Shown here in pieces: positions 1 to 7,587 of a stretch of 10,600 bases of DNA. The position numbers and the translations under genes were made by a program. The notes under the pieces were generated by a model. The model did no database searches, was not told the DNA's origin, and saw only the letters and a program-made list of their open reading frames with translations. Source of the stretch: an uncultured Ruminococcus sp. (GTDB taxonomy: Bacteria > Bacillota > Clostridia > Oscillospirales > CAG-272). The stretch spans positions 1-10,600 of the forward strand of contig CACYWX010000120.1 of the NCBI GenBank assembly GCA_902778205.1, given 5' to 3'. The stretch's first letter is position 1. Each line of letters begins with the position of its first letter.

Positions 1-2850
1 GATGGGGAACCCGTAGATGCCTTTCCGCACCAGGGGATTTGCGATCTCCTCCGGGCGCTTGTACGGGCAGGCGTCGCAGAACAGTTTTACAAGTTCCACA
101 TTGTTCGCCCCCTCGGAGGAAGCCACATCCGCCTTGAGAACGAAGCGGTTGAAGGGGATGACGCCGGAAGCAAGCTCATAGCTGCTTTCCGTTATGCCGG
201 AGGACGTCAGGAAGCCCTTTTTGTACTGCGTGTCGTAGTTCTTCCGGGCATACGGCGCGGAGGAGGTACCCTGTACGTTGATCTGCACACCGGTCGCGGT
301 GAAGGATCTTGCCGGGGTGACCGGATCGACATAGGCAATGCTGACGGTCTTTTTGTCCCCCTTGTACTGCGGCAGCTCCGCCGCTTCGATGATCATATAC
401 GGAAGATCCTTCGGGAGCTTCTCGATCACAATCTTCCCGTATTCGTCGTAGACGTTGTTGTGCTCATACCGCGCGAGGAGCGTCTCGATGTTCTGGGAGT
501 CGGCAATCCAGTTGTCGAGGATCTGATAGCGGGTCAGATTGTTGTCGTAGACGCGGATGCAGTAGATGTCCGTGGCGCATCCGTTGTGACCGACGGAGAT
601 GTTCACGGGGGAGGACTGGGAGAAGTCGTCGTCCTCGGGATACTGCACCACGCCGCTCATGACGCCGTTGATGTAGATGTAAAGGAGACGGTTTTCCGAC
701 CGCTTTTCGGCGACGAAGGAGATCCGCACGTGTTCGTTCTCTTTGTACTGCGTGGAGATCTCCCGCTGTTCGGATTTGAGAAGGGCACGCTGGCTTGTCA
801 GCTGGAATCCCCGCCCGCCGCTCATGCAGGAGATGATGTCCGCGTCATAATCGAGAACGTCCCTTGTGGCGAACTCGATCTCAATGGTCTTGCCCGTCCC
901 CCGGAAGTCGCGGGCGAAGGGCTGATACGGAATCGTCACGCGGGCGTCGCCGGAGACCCAGAGGACGGTGATCCCTTCCTCATCCGACACCCAGCCGTTG
1001 GAGACGAAGTTGAAGTTTGAAAGTGTACAGGCGATGTTTCTGTCCGCGTCCTTCCACACACCGGGGTTACACTCGGAATTGGACCGACCGGCGCTGGACA
1101 GATACAGGGCGAGGGAATCCGTCTCCGCCTCCACATCGACCTCCGCTTCCGCGACTTCAATCGGGAAAGAAAGGGACGCCATGCCGCTGCGGATCGTGAG
1201 AGTCGTTTCTCCGGCCTCAAAAAGGCGGTAGCTCCACACCTGCTCGGTACGCCCGACGGAAAGAGCCGCGACCTGTGTATCTCCCGCCCAGAGCGTGACC
1301 TGGGAGGACAGCGCGTTCGGGGTGAAGACCCGGTACGGAATGTTCAGCGTCTGGTACTGGCTGGCAGAGGAGGCGCGGAAGTCGGAAGCAATGATCGGCG
1401 CCGTAGCCTGCTCGTCCACAATGATCAGATCGAAGTCGAGGGCGTTCGACTCCACGGTCTCCCCGTCGATCTCAGCAGTGAAGAAGCACTCGAAGCGGTG
1501 GGAACCGTGCGCCATGCCGGGAACCGCGAAGGTCTGCTGACGTCCGGAGGTCGTGACCGTCTGGGTTCCGACCGTTCTTCCGTCCGCTTTGAAAACCACG
1601 GTCTTTTCAACCGCGCCGTAGGGGACATAGGTGAAGGCGATTTCCTTTCCCGCCCCGTAGGGCAGCGAATGGTCGAACAGAGTGGTGACCTTCAGTTCAA
1701 CCGTCTTGACCGAAAAGTTCAGCGCCTTCACGTTGCCGTACACGTCGGTCACGACGATGCGGACCTTGTTCTGCCCGGCGGTCAGGTACTCCGCGACGTT
1801 TACACGCCAGTTCCCCTGCGGAATATCGACCGTACGCTTCTCGATGTTGTTCACCAGAAGGGACACGGAGCCGCTGCCGGTCGGGATCCCCTCTTCAAGA
1901 GAGGACCAGGTGATGGAGAGGACGCAGTCCATGCCGAGGGTCACGGTCTTCGACAGCCAGCCGGTCGTGTTTGTGGCGGTCAGAACGGCGTTGTTGGAGC
2001 TGCCGCCCCCGCCGCCTCCTCCACCCCCGCCTCCGGCAAAGGGACCGAGCGGCCCCACGGTGATGGCGCCCTGGGAGGTCAGGTACAGATACCCGCTGTC
2101 CACCTTTTCGTCGAGGGCCATGTTGACCTCGCCGAGCCGGTTCATCACCTCGTCCAGCTGTGCGGAGGTCGCTCCCGCCTCCGCTGCCGCCGTCCCCGCG
2201 AGAGCCAGAGCCTGAGCAGCAATCCTGTCCGCCTCGGTCGTAACCGCAAGGATCTGAGCGGCCTTTTCGTTGACGGTTTCGAGGGTTTCGGCGACCGCGT
2301 CCTTGCTTGCCTCGGCTCCTTCCGCTGCGGTTTCCGCCCGTTCCGTCAGCTCGCCGACGGTGGCCACGTTCTCGTCCGTCTTGTTCGCCGCCGCGATGAT
2401 CTCGTCCTTGTGATCCATGATATAGATCAGCTGCCGGATCTCGGAAGCGGACTGAACCGTATCCTTGTCGAGTGCGGCGCGCTCCACGGACAGGATGAAG
2501 TTTGCCGTGGAGAGGAGCGTATTGTCATCGGAGGCCGGAGTGTCGGTCGTGGGCTGTGTCCCGGTGAAGAGTGCGATCTCGCAGACGGTTCGCCCGGCAA
2601 CGGCGGTCATCTGCTCCGTAATCTCGGCTGTGACTGTTCTTCCTTCCACAGTCGCTTCATACGAGAAGCCGTGCCCGTCCGGTTTCGTTCCGCGGATCTC
2701 CGCCTGAGTGCCGGCGGGAAGAAAAATATCCCCATCACGGCTCATCAGCTGAAAGATCAGCGTCCGGCTCCCCGCGTCGTACTGGCTGACGTGTATGACG
2801 GGACACACCTCTCCGGGGGACATGTCAAGCGGAATCTGTTGTGTCAGCAT
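1..2850 (-). CDS. Phage baseplate/tail fibre: BppU-like head, Gly hinge, LamG-like and CotH-like regions (3' end off window)
   Basis: The frame is open for 950 codons from ATG at 2850 to the left window edge, so the C-terminus is missing. A strong ribosome site (AAAGGAGGT) lies just upstream. Residues 1 to about 135 form a BppU-like baseplate-upper domain, with HVSQYDAGSRT near residue 20 and KPDGHGF, related to the two genes upstream. Residues about 140-250 are Ala/Glu-rich and probably coiled coil. Residues 273-283 are 11 consecutive glycines. Next come Ig-like beta segments, then a LamG/concanavalin-like region at about 645-785 (FRGTGKTIEIEF, YIYINGVMSG). From about 835 a stretch with INVQGTSS resembles the start of CotH-like modules in other Firmicute phage fibres. 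This fits a trimeric, carbohydrate-binding host-recognition fibre hung on the baseplate. The start overlaps the previous gene by 26 bases. The BppU and coiled-coil reading is firm; the LamG and CotH calls are by resemblance only. Confidence 0.85.
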   Translation of the reverse strand, partial: MLTQQIPLDMSPGEVCPVIHVSQYDAGSRTLIFQLMSRDGDIFLPAGTQAEIRGTKPDGHGFSYEATVEGRTVTAEITEQMTAVAGRTVCEIALFTGTQPTTDTPASDDNTLLSTANFILSVERAALDKDTVQSASEIRQLIYIMDHKDEIIAAANKTDENVATVGELTERAETAAEGAEASKDAVAETLETVNEKAAQILAVTTEADRIAAQALALAGTAAAEAGATSAQLDEVMNRLGEVNMALDEKVDSGYLYLTSQGAITVGPLGPFAGGGGGGGGGGGSSNNAVLTATNTTGWLSKTVTLGMDCVLSITWSSLEEGIPTGSGSVSLLVNNIEKRTVDIPQGNWRVNVAEYLTAGQNKVRIVVTDVYGNVKALNFSVKTVELKVTTLFDHSLPYGAGKEIAFTYVPYGAVEKTVVFKADGRTVGTQTVTTSGRQQTFAVPGMAHGSHRFECFFTAEIDGETVESNALDFDLIIVDEQATAPIIASDFRASSASQYQTLNIPYRVFTPNALSSQVTLWAGDTQVAALSVGRTEQVWSYRLFEAGETTLTIRSGMASLSFPIEVAEAEVDVEAETDSLALYLSSAGRSNSECNPGVWKDADRNIACTLSNFNFVSNGWVSDEEGITVLWVSGDARVTIPYQPFARDFRGTGKTIEIEFATRDVLDYDADIISCMSGGRGFQLTSQRALLKSEQREISTQYKENEHVRISFVAEKRSENRLLYIYINGVMSGVVQYPEDDDFSQSSPVNISVGHNGCATDIYCIRVYDNNLTRYQILDNWIADSQNIETLLARYEHNNVYDEYGKIVIEKLPKDLPYMIIEAAELPQYKGDKKTVSIAYVDPVTPARSFTATGVQINVQGTSSAPYARKNYDTQYKKGFLTSSGITESSYELASGVIPFNRFVLKADVASSEGANNVELVKLFCDACPYKRPEEIANPLVRKGIYGFPI
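2002..2034 (-). repeat. Poly-glycine hinge (11 Gly codons) in the tail fibre
   Basis: Eleven consecutive glycine codons encode residues 273-283 of the large fibre, flanked by Ala and Ser. The codons are mixed (GGA, GGC, GGG, GGT), so selection for the residue is more likely than recent slippage. The tract separates the coiled-coil stalk from the first Ig-like beta domain and probably acts as a flexible hinge or a polyglycine helix. Confidence 0.85.
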
Positions 2851-3202
2851 TATCCGGGACCTCCTTTTTCGTGATACTTACTGTAAATTCATCGGTGCAG
2901 ACCCATTCTCCCTCAAGCGGGAAGAGGACCGCGCACACGACCTTTCCGGGGCATTCCGTCATGTTGGGGACAATATCGACGGCAAGCATATCCTCTTCGA
3001 TACGGCAGGGGACAGAGAAGCCGTTTTTGTCCGGACGGGAGAAGCACAGCTCGGCGGGAGTGCCGGCCGGAAGGAGGCATGGCGCCCCGTCATCCGTCAG
3101 GCGGATAAGCAGAGCCTTTTCCCCCGTCTCATTCTGCTTGAAGCGAAGACGGTGCCGCTTTCCGCCCGGCCTGATCTGAAGATCGATCTTTCTCGTGACC
3201 AT
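2825..3202 (-). CDS. Small BppU-like baseplate protein, second of two single-domain paralogues
   Basis: A 125-residue protein that is one BppU-like domain without a stalk or receptor-binding part. Its core, KQNETGEKALLIRL, then RPDKNGF, then MTECPGKVVCAV, aligns by eye with the 120-residue protein upstream and with the N-terminus of the giant fibre downstream. It probably forms part of the baseplate collar onto which fibres dock, or is an alternative adaptor. The start ATG shares one base with the previous stop (TGATG), which implies translational coupling, and its own end overlaps the next start by 26 bases. The C-terminal tail (DNADTTDSA) is hydrophilic and short. It is the most diverged of the three paralogues, having lost the HVSQY signature. 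The exact role is inferred. Confidence 0.82.
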   Translation of the reverse strand: MVTRKIDLQIRPGGKRHRLRFKQNETGEKALLIRLTDDGAPCLLPAGTPAELCFSRPDKNGFSVPCRIEEDMLAVDIVPNMTECPGKVVCAVLFPLEGEWVCTDEFTVSITKKEVPDNADTTDSA

Positions 3203-3564
3203 CAGGAGCCTCCCGTTCTGTATGCCGCCTGCTCCACAAGCAGATAGAAGTTCTCCGTGCTGACCCGGGTATCCCCGGAGACCAGTTCCAATTCACACTC
3301 TACCTTCCCCGCGCAGGCAGTCATATCGGCAGACACGGCCACAAGCAGTTTGCTCCCCACGACAGCGCAGGGAGTCGAAAATCCCACGCCGTCCGGTCTG
3401 CGACCGTAAAGCGTGACCGAGGCTCCGGTCGGGATCGGATATTCAGCATTGCCGTCGAAGAGGCGAAACTCGAACGTCCGCGCCCCCGTCTCGTACTGGC
3501 TTACGTGTGTAAAGGGCGAAATTCCGCCGGGCGTCATTCTGAGTTCGAGGGTGTTTGTGATCAT
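3202..3564 (-). CDS. Small BppU-like baseplate protein, first of two single-domain paralogues
   Basis: A 120-residue protein carrying the same domain as the N-terminus of the giant fibre: HVSQYETGARTFEFRL near residue 20, RRPDGVGFSTPC in the middle, and MTACAGKVECELEL, followed by a conserved final strand (STENFYLLVE). This is the pattern of phage BppU/DUF2479-type N-terminal domains, which bind the baseplate. There is no coiled coil or receptor domain, so it may be a structural subunit rather than a fibre. The ATG at 3564 overlaps the previous stop by 4 bases (ATGA), and its stop shares a base with the next ATG, placing it firmly inside the tail operon. The function is inferred from domain and position. 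Confidence 0.83.
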   Translation of the reverse strand: MITNTLELRMTPGGISPFTHVSQYETGARTFEFRLFDGNAEYPIPTGASVTLYGRRPDGVGFSTPCAVVGSKLLVAVSADMTACAGKVECELELVSGDTRVSTENFYLLVEQAAYRTGGS

Positions 3565-3767
3565 GCTTCCGCCTCGTTCAAAATAGTCTGAGCGAGAGCG
3601 GTAACCGCTGCCGCCGTGGCGATCTCGCCGTCATCCGAAAGCACAAAATTCTCGCGGATATTGTCCGCGGTGACCTTGCGGGTCTTTTCGTCCACCACAC
3701 TGTAAGTGACGGAAATCCTGTACCCCGCGCTGTCGTTCCACACGGTTACTGATGTTACCTTCTTCAT
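3561..3767 (-). CDS. Small phage tail-region protein of unknown function
   Basis: A 68-residue protein, MKKVTSVTVWNDSAGYRISVTYSVVDE and onward, with predicted beta strands in the first half and a short Ala-rich helix at the end (TAAAVTALAQTILNEAEA). Small proteins of this shape are often found between Tal and the baseplate genes of Firmicute siphophages, but I cannot assign a named family. It starts 22 bases after the Tal-like stop, behind a purine-rich AAAGG site, and its stop overlaps the next ATG by 4 bases. It has no signal peptide, membrane segment or cysteine. It could be a minor baseplate or assembly protein; this rests on position only. Confidence 0.75.
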   Translation of the reverse strand: MKKVTSVTVWNDSAGYRISVTYSVVDEKTRKVTADNIRENFVLSDDGEIATAAAVTALAQTILNEAEA

Positions 3768-3789
3768 GTTTGCCTGCCTTTCCCCCAGC

Positions 3790-6246
3790 TCACGCCGGGA
3801 TCATCTGTTCCATCTGTTCTTCGATATAGGAGGCAGCTTCCGCTCCGTAATCGGGTAAAACATCTACTTGACTGTAATCGATACCGAGGTCATCCACTTC
3901 TGACCGCAGCCCGTCCAGGCGGAGCTGAGAAAAGTCGGACTGACGTGCTTTGACCTCCCATTCGAACCGCAGACCGGACGTGCCGCTTACGGTAAAGCTG
4001 TGAGGACCGCGGTCTGTGATCCACAGCTCCCCCGCCCCGTATTTCTGCAGAAAGACCTGATACTGACTGGTCTCCACGGTTTCTTCAAACACGGGATCAA
4101 TGTCGATGACGCACGTTCCGTCCGAGCCGATCAGGCCTTCCCCAACGTCCCCGAACATGGGGCTTGCCGTCTCATAGCAGTACAGCTTCCGGTCGCCGAA
4201 ATCCTCTGTTCCTGCCACCCGGCTTTTTGTGCCGCTGCAGGTGAAGTTCTCAAACACATTGAAATTACCATGGACGTTGTGATGTCCAATCGAGGTTCCG
4301 TTGGAACCCTTCAATGTTTCGATAATTTCGTAACCATTGATCCAGTTATTCGCGCCGTTTCCCGCAAAGAAGGTCCACCAGTTGTCTTCGTTGTTGACGC
4401 GGACGCTGTTACGGGAATTCAAATAGCATCGGAACTGAGGGGCATGGTCTACGCCGCTGACCTGGTCTTCTTTACTGGCAAGATAGGCGGCGATGGCGGC
4501 ATCTTGATAGATGCAGAGCTTGCCGTCTTCGAGGGAAATGGCGCGCCGGTCGTAGAAATCGGTGTTGTGCTTGGAGTCAACGGAGATGCCCCTCTTCCCG
4601 ATGTAGACGTTGGTGTCCTCGTTGGTGGATGCCGGGATTATGACTGGCGTTCGGAAGGTAAGGGCTTCCTCGCCAATGGTGAAACCGCCAATCTGACCTT
4701 CGTCGGAGGTGATCTCTCCGGAGAATTCCCCGTCGATAGCGATCAGCTTTCCGTCCGTGGTGATCTGCACGTTGTTGTTCGCCGTGACCTGCCCGTTGAG
4801 ATTGATGGTGCCGTCGTCGAGGTTGATCAGGGCGTTCCCGTTCGCGTCGGAGATCGTGCCGGTTTTCAGAAGGGCGGCGCTGAGCGTCCCCGTTGTAATG
4901 AAATCCGCCACAAACTGCCCGTCCAGCGTCCATGCTGAACGATAGGGGCCGTTGTATCCGGAAGAGAAGAAGCCGATCCCGTTCTGATTGATCCGGAGGA
5001 CCTTCACCGCCGTGTTGATGGATTCCGCATCCAGGATGAGGATCTCGTTGGGCTGCCCGTTGGTGTTTGTGTTGATGACCACATGGCCGCCGAGACCGCC
5101 GGAGATAAGAGAGGTGGCGTGCGCGGTGATCCGCTGGATGTCCGTGAGCGTTGGGGATTCTTTCTGCAGCTCCTCTGAGATGGCCTTGATGGTATCCGTC
5201 AGGTTTGCCCTGATCTCCCCGATGGTCATTTTATCGTACCGGTCGAGGAGGACGTTGTAGGTGACGGAGACGACCTTCGCCTGATTCTCCACGCCGAGGG
5301 CGCGGTGTACGACGGAGACGGTATCACAAAGCTTCAGATGCTGCATCGGGGCAACATTTTTGTATTCCTCCGTCTGCCAGAGGGCTACGAAGGAAACGTC
5401 GACGGACGCCGGTATGCCGGTTTCCGCGTTGGCCGCCACATACGTCTGAGCCCGTGAGCGGAGCTGCTCCTCCGTCGGCTGATTCTGGAAGGCGGAAGAA
5501 AAGTCCACCGGGATCACCATCCGGTTTTCGTAACTGTCCGCCGTGCCCGCGTACACGGCCCCTTCCGGCAGCGTCACCATGACCTGTGTCTCTCCGACCA
5601 GCCCCTTCCAGTAAGGCACGATGCCCGTCCACAGATTCTCCGTGGTTGAGGTCTTTTTCACGTCAGTGAGGTCTTTTCCGTACCGGATCACCACCCCGGT
5701 ATCGGCGCCGCGATGAGCGTGGAATTTGACCGTGAAGCGGTCCCATTCATATTCGCCGGGGCCGAAGACGTCGAGGATGGATCCTTCCATGCCGCCGAGA
5801 AGAGCCCGGAGGGAAGTGGGTGTGTTTACATTGAATGTATTCGGCAGAGTCTTGTCAGTCCAGAAAGTGAAGGGACAGTCCCCGACACTGTGGTTTTTCA
5901 ACCCCTGAAGGGCAGCGGAGCATCCGGACGCGGTGAACGGCATGACCACTACCTTCGAAAGCTGATAGCTGATATGCCGGGCGTAAACCGTGACCTTGCC
6001 GTCCATCGGGCGGGTGATCTTATAGATCCGGAATGGCTGGATGTCGCCGGTATCGTCGTGCGCCGCCGCGATGATGCGCTCCTCACAGATATCGCCGTAA
6101 TGCAGGCCGGCGACCGGATAGGTGAGCTCCAGTTCATACTGACCGTTCCGCTCCTCAGTGACGGTGCATTCGATTGCATCGGACAGGCGTCCGAGACCGT
6201 TGGAGGTGAACTCTGTTTCACCGGCCTGATAGAGGATCGGTTTCAT
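3790..6246 (-). CDS. Phage minor structural/tail-associated protein (Tal-like) with tail-fibre C-terminus
   Basis: An 818-residue protein directly after dit, the usual place for Tal. The first 360 or so residues match the phage minor structural protein N-terminal type (KPILYQAGETEFTSNGLGRLSDAIECTVTEE is spread over the start; ARHISYQLS near residue 90), which forms the baseplate hub and tail tip. The middle (about 450-540) is a run of short beta repeats (TTGTLSAALLKTGTISD, IDGEFSGEITSDEGQIGG) typical of fibre shafts. The last part (about 670-790, with GTKSRVAGTEDFG and YQVFLQKYGAGELW) resembles a conserved C-terminal domain of Firmicute tail proteins. No CHAP, NlpC/P60 or lysozyme domain is visible, so it is probably not a lytic tip. 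ATG 6246 is preferred over GTG 6258 because it overlaps the dit stop as ATGA and has GAGGTGG upstream. Confidence 0.9.
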   Translation of the reverse strand: MKPILYQAGETEFTSNGLGRLSDAIECTVTEERNGQYELELTYPVAGLHYGDICEERIIAAAHDDTGDIQPFRIYKITRPMDGKVTVYARHISYQLSKVVVMPFTASGCSAALQGLKNHSVGDCPFTFWTDKTLPNTFNVNTPTSLRALLGGMEGSILDVFGPGEYEWDRFTVKFHAHRGADTGVVIRYGKDLTDVKKTSTTENLWTGIVPYWKGLVGETQVMVTLPEGAVYAGTADSYENRMVIPVDFSSAFQNQPTEEQLRSRAQTYVAANAETGIPASVDVSFVALWQTEEYKNVAPMQHLKLCDTVSVVHRALGVENQAKVVSVTYNVLLDRYDKMTIGEIRANLTDTIKAISEELQKESPTLTDIQRITAHATSLISGGLGGHVVINTNTNGQPNEILILDAESINTAVKVLRINQNGIGFFSSGYNGPYRSAWTLDGQFVADFITTGTLSAALLKTGTISDANGNALINLDDGTINLNGQVTANNNVQITTDGKLIAIDGEFSGEITSDEGQIGGFTIGEEALTFRTPVIIPASTNEDTNVYIGKRGISVDSKHNTDFYDRRAISLEDGKLCIYQDAAIAAYLASKEDQVSGVDHAPQFRCYLNSRNSVRVNNEDNWWTFFAGNGANNWINGYEIIETLKGSNGTSIGHHNVHGNFNVFENFTCSGTKSRVAGTEDFGDRKLYCYETASPMFGDVGEGLIGSDGTCVIDIDPVFEETVETSQYQVFLQKYGAGELWITDRGPHSFTVSGTSGLRFEWEVKARQSDFSQLRLDGLRSEVDDLGIDYSQVDVLPDYGAEAASYIEEQMEQMIPA

Positions 6247-6947
6247 AACCGCCACCACCTCGGAGTGATTTCAAGCCGGGTAATCCCGGAGCCAAGGACA
6301 ATCCCGTTACTGTTGGGGTGGAGCACGGGGAATTCCCCGCCCGACAGAGTGACCGCGCCGTTCATGTTCGTTGCTCCGCGGAAGGCATCCTCCGACTCGC
6401 AGTCCAGATCGATGTAGTCCGGGTTCGCGGTGATCGTGACGGTTTCCTCCCCGACGCCGAGCTGACCGGTTCCGTAGACCCGCAGAAGTGGCTTCGAATC
6501 AAACCGGGTCGGGTTGAACAGAGATCCGTTCTCCGTGAAGACCGTTGTCCGCTCCCCGGACTTCAGATACTGCTGCGGTTTGCAGGAGAAAGTCAAGTCG
6601 AACGTGCCGGCGTGATTCCGCGCGCCCATGCGGGGCGAGACCCCACTCTCCATCACGGCAAGGCGGTAAACCTCCGGGTGGTAACTATCCTCCAGGCGGT
6701 GATACCCCGCATCGACCAGCAGGAAGTTCATGAGCGCGGAATATGTCGGTGCAAAGAAGCGCGGGATGCCGACACGATAAGTGAGCTCCACATTGCTATA
6801 CCGCCGGTTTGAGAGCAGCAGATCCCCCGAGCGTCCAGGGACGGAGATATGCTCAAGTTCCGGGATTGGCGTCACCCAGGTGTCCTCCCCGGAGAGAACG
6901 AGGCCGAGGTCCCGGCTGCTCTGGCCGTTGTAGATGAACTGATGCGT
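6243..6947 (-). CDS. Siphophage distal tail protein (Dit), start codon missing or non-canonical
   Basis: Dit forms the hexameric ring joining tail tube to baseplate. The frame is open from just after a TGA at 6954-6956. It reads HQFIYNGQSSRDLGLVL, the expected Dit N-terminus, then ISVPGRSGDLLL, FSCKPQQYLKSGE and NPTRFDSKPLLRVYGTG, all typical of the family, and ends PRWWRL with ATGA overlap into the Tal-like gene. No ATG, GTG or TTG lies upstream of the conserved FIYNG. The first canonical start, GTG at 6875, would remove about 25 conserved residues. An ACG at 6945-6947 sits about 8 bases after a good ribosome site (GGAGATGATCC), but that site belongs to the repeat at the junction. The gene has either lost its first codons to a rearrangement or starts at a weak ACG. 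Family assignment is strong; the start is unresolved. Confidence 0.85.
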   Translation of the reverse strand, partial: THQFIYNGQSSRDLGLVLSGEDTWVTPIPELEHISVPGRSGDLLLSNRRYSNVELTYRVGIPRFFAPTYSALMNFLLVDAGYHRLEDSYHPEVYRLAVMESGVSPRMGARNHAGTFDLTFSCKPQQYLKSGERTTVFTENGSLFNPTRFDSKPLLRVYGTGQLGVGEETVTITANPDYIDLDCESEDAFRGATNMNGAVTLSGGEFPVLHPNSNGIVLGSGITRLEITPRWWRL

Positions 6948-6987
6948 GGTGGATCATCTCCATGGAAAAATGTGAATTTAGGGCTTG
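6938..6987 (+). repeat. Direct repeat copy A at the phage/host junction
   Basis: This 50-bp block recurs at 9260-9311 in the same orientation. It runs from ACTGATGCGT through CTCCATGG to TTTAGGGCTTG. The two copies differ by three substitutions and two single-base gaps. Its left edge meets the first conserved Dit codon and its right edge enters the -35 of a promoter. It could be the terminal sequence of an insertion element or a conserved upstream regulatory block. I could not match it to a named element. Confidence 0.8.
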
Positions 6988-7013
6988 CTTTCGATCTCTT
7001 TTTGTGGTAGAGT
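6985..7013 (+). promoter_or_regulatory. Probable sigma-70-type promoter of the PPC/carrier pair
   Basis: TTGCTT (6985-6990), a 17-bp spacer, then TAGAGT (7008-7013), preceded by TGTGGTA as in many Firmicute extended -10 regions. The hexamers are imperfect, but the same arrangement with the same spacing follows the second repeat copy. Transcription would begin near 7020, leaving a leader of about 35 bases. Confidence 0.6.
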
Positions 7014-7054
7014 ATAAGTGTTACATAAAATTCCAGTACATGGCGGGTACAACA

Positions 7055-7492
7055 ATGGATTACAAAAAATACGGCGATACATACTATGTCCGAATGGATC
7101 GCACCGATGAGATCATCAGTGGTATCCTCAAAGTCTGTAAAAAGGAGAATATCCAATCCGCAATATTCAACGGAATTGGAGGATGCAGTGAAGCGCAAAC
7201 ACAAATCTTTGTACCTGAAACGTGCTCATTTGAAAAGCAAACAATCCACGGTATGCTGGAGCTTGTCTCCCTGACAGGAAATATTGTATCCGATAATCAA
7301 AATGAACTCTATCACCATACTCATGCCGTTATCTCATATAAAGACGGAGACCAACACCTTATTTCCGCAGGACACATAAAATCCCTCACAGTTTTGTATA
7401 CAGCAGAAATAGAACTAAGGCCAGTTGTTGGCGGATTGATCACCCGCCAATTCGATCCTGAGACTGGGACGGGCTTTTGGCGATTTCTGTAA
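7055..7492 (+). CDS. PPC/DUF296 (PD1-like) domain protein
   Basis: A 145-residue protein that is a single PPC/DUF296 domain. Hallmarks are RMDRTDEIISGILKVCKKENI at the start (typical VRLDRGEE), FNGIGGCSEAQ, MLELVSLTGNI, and the histidine cluster YHHTHAVIS with AGH, which in this fold commonly binds a metal. The family includes plant AT-hook partners and stand-alone bacterial proteins of mostly unknown role; DNA binding is not established for the bacterial ones. I chose ATG 7055 (MDYKKYGD) because this is where family members begin; GGCGGG lies about 9 bases upstream. An in-frame ATG at 7040 is possible; the one at 6962 lies inside the repeat and upstream of the promoter. It is followed by the carrier-like gene on the same strand, so a shared transcript and a sensory or accessory role are plausible but unproven. 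Confidence 0.85.
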   Translation: MDYKKYGDTYYVRMDRTDEIISGILKVCKKENIQSAIFNGIGGCSEAQTQIFVPETCSFEKQTIHGMLELVSLTGNIVSDNQNELYHHTHAVISYKDGDQHLISAGHIKSLTVLYTAEIELRPVVGGLITRQFDPETGTGFWRFL

Positions 7493-7587
7493 GCATACAT
7501 GAGCAGCACCATACAGCGACCGGAGAATTCAAATGAAATCAAATTCTAACCATATAGCAAGAAGCTATGGTTTCTAAGGTGAAATAA
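7493..7587 (+). other. Intercistronic gap with two small inverted repeats
   Basis: The 95 bases between the PPC and carrier genes contain AGAATT (7524-7529) facing AATTCT (7542-7547). A second hairpin runs from 7548 to 7572, with AACCAT facing ATGGTT and AGC facing GCT around a 5-base loop. No T-run follows, so these are not obvious terminators. They may affect mRNA processing or the downstream ribosome site AAGGTG at 7577-7582. Confidence 0.45.

Noticed and set aside
1498..2874. 458-codon open frame on the plus strand opposite the fibre gene
   Set aside because: It has low-complexity, family-less composition and lies antisense to a clearly coding minus-strand frame with a good ribosome site; it is a shadow of GC-rich coding.
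4000..4938. 312-codon plus-strand open frame opposite the Tal-like gene
   Set aside because: The minus strand here encodes recognisable phage tail sequence; no ribosome site or family supports the plus-strand reading.
6246..6258. GTG start at 6258 for the Tal-like gene
   Set aside because: ATG 6246 gives the ATGA overlap with the dit stop and a better ribosome site spacing.
6941..6960. Resemblance of GTGGATCATCTCC to the 3' end of 16S rRNA
   Set aside because: Only about 20 bases match loosely, with no upstream rRNA sequence. On the other strand it is simply a Shine-Dalgarno-like string.
6962..7054. Longer start for the PPC protein at ATG 6962
   Set aside because: It lies inside the repeat and upstream of the predicted promoter, and the extra residues do not resemble the family; homology starts at MDYKKYG.
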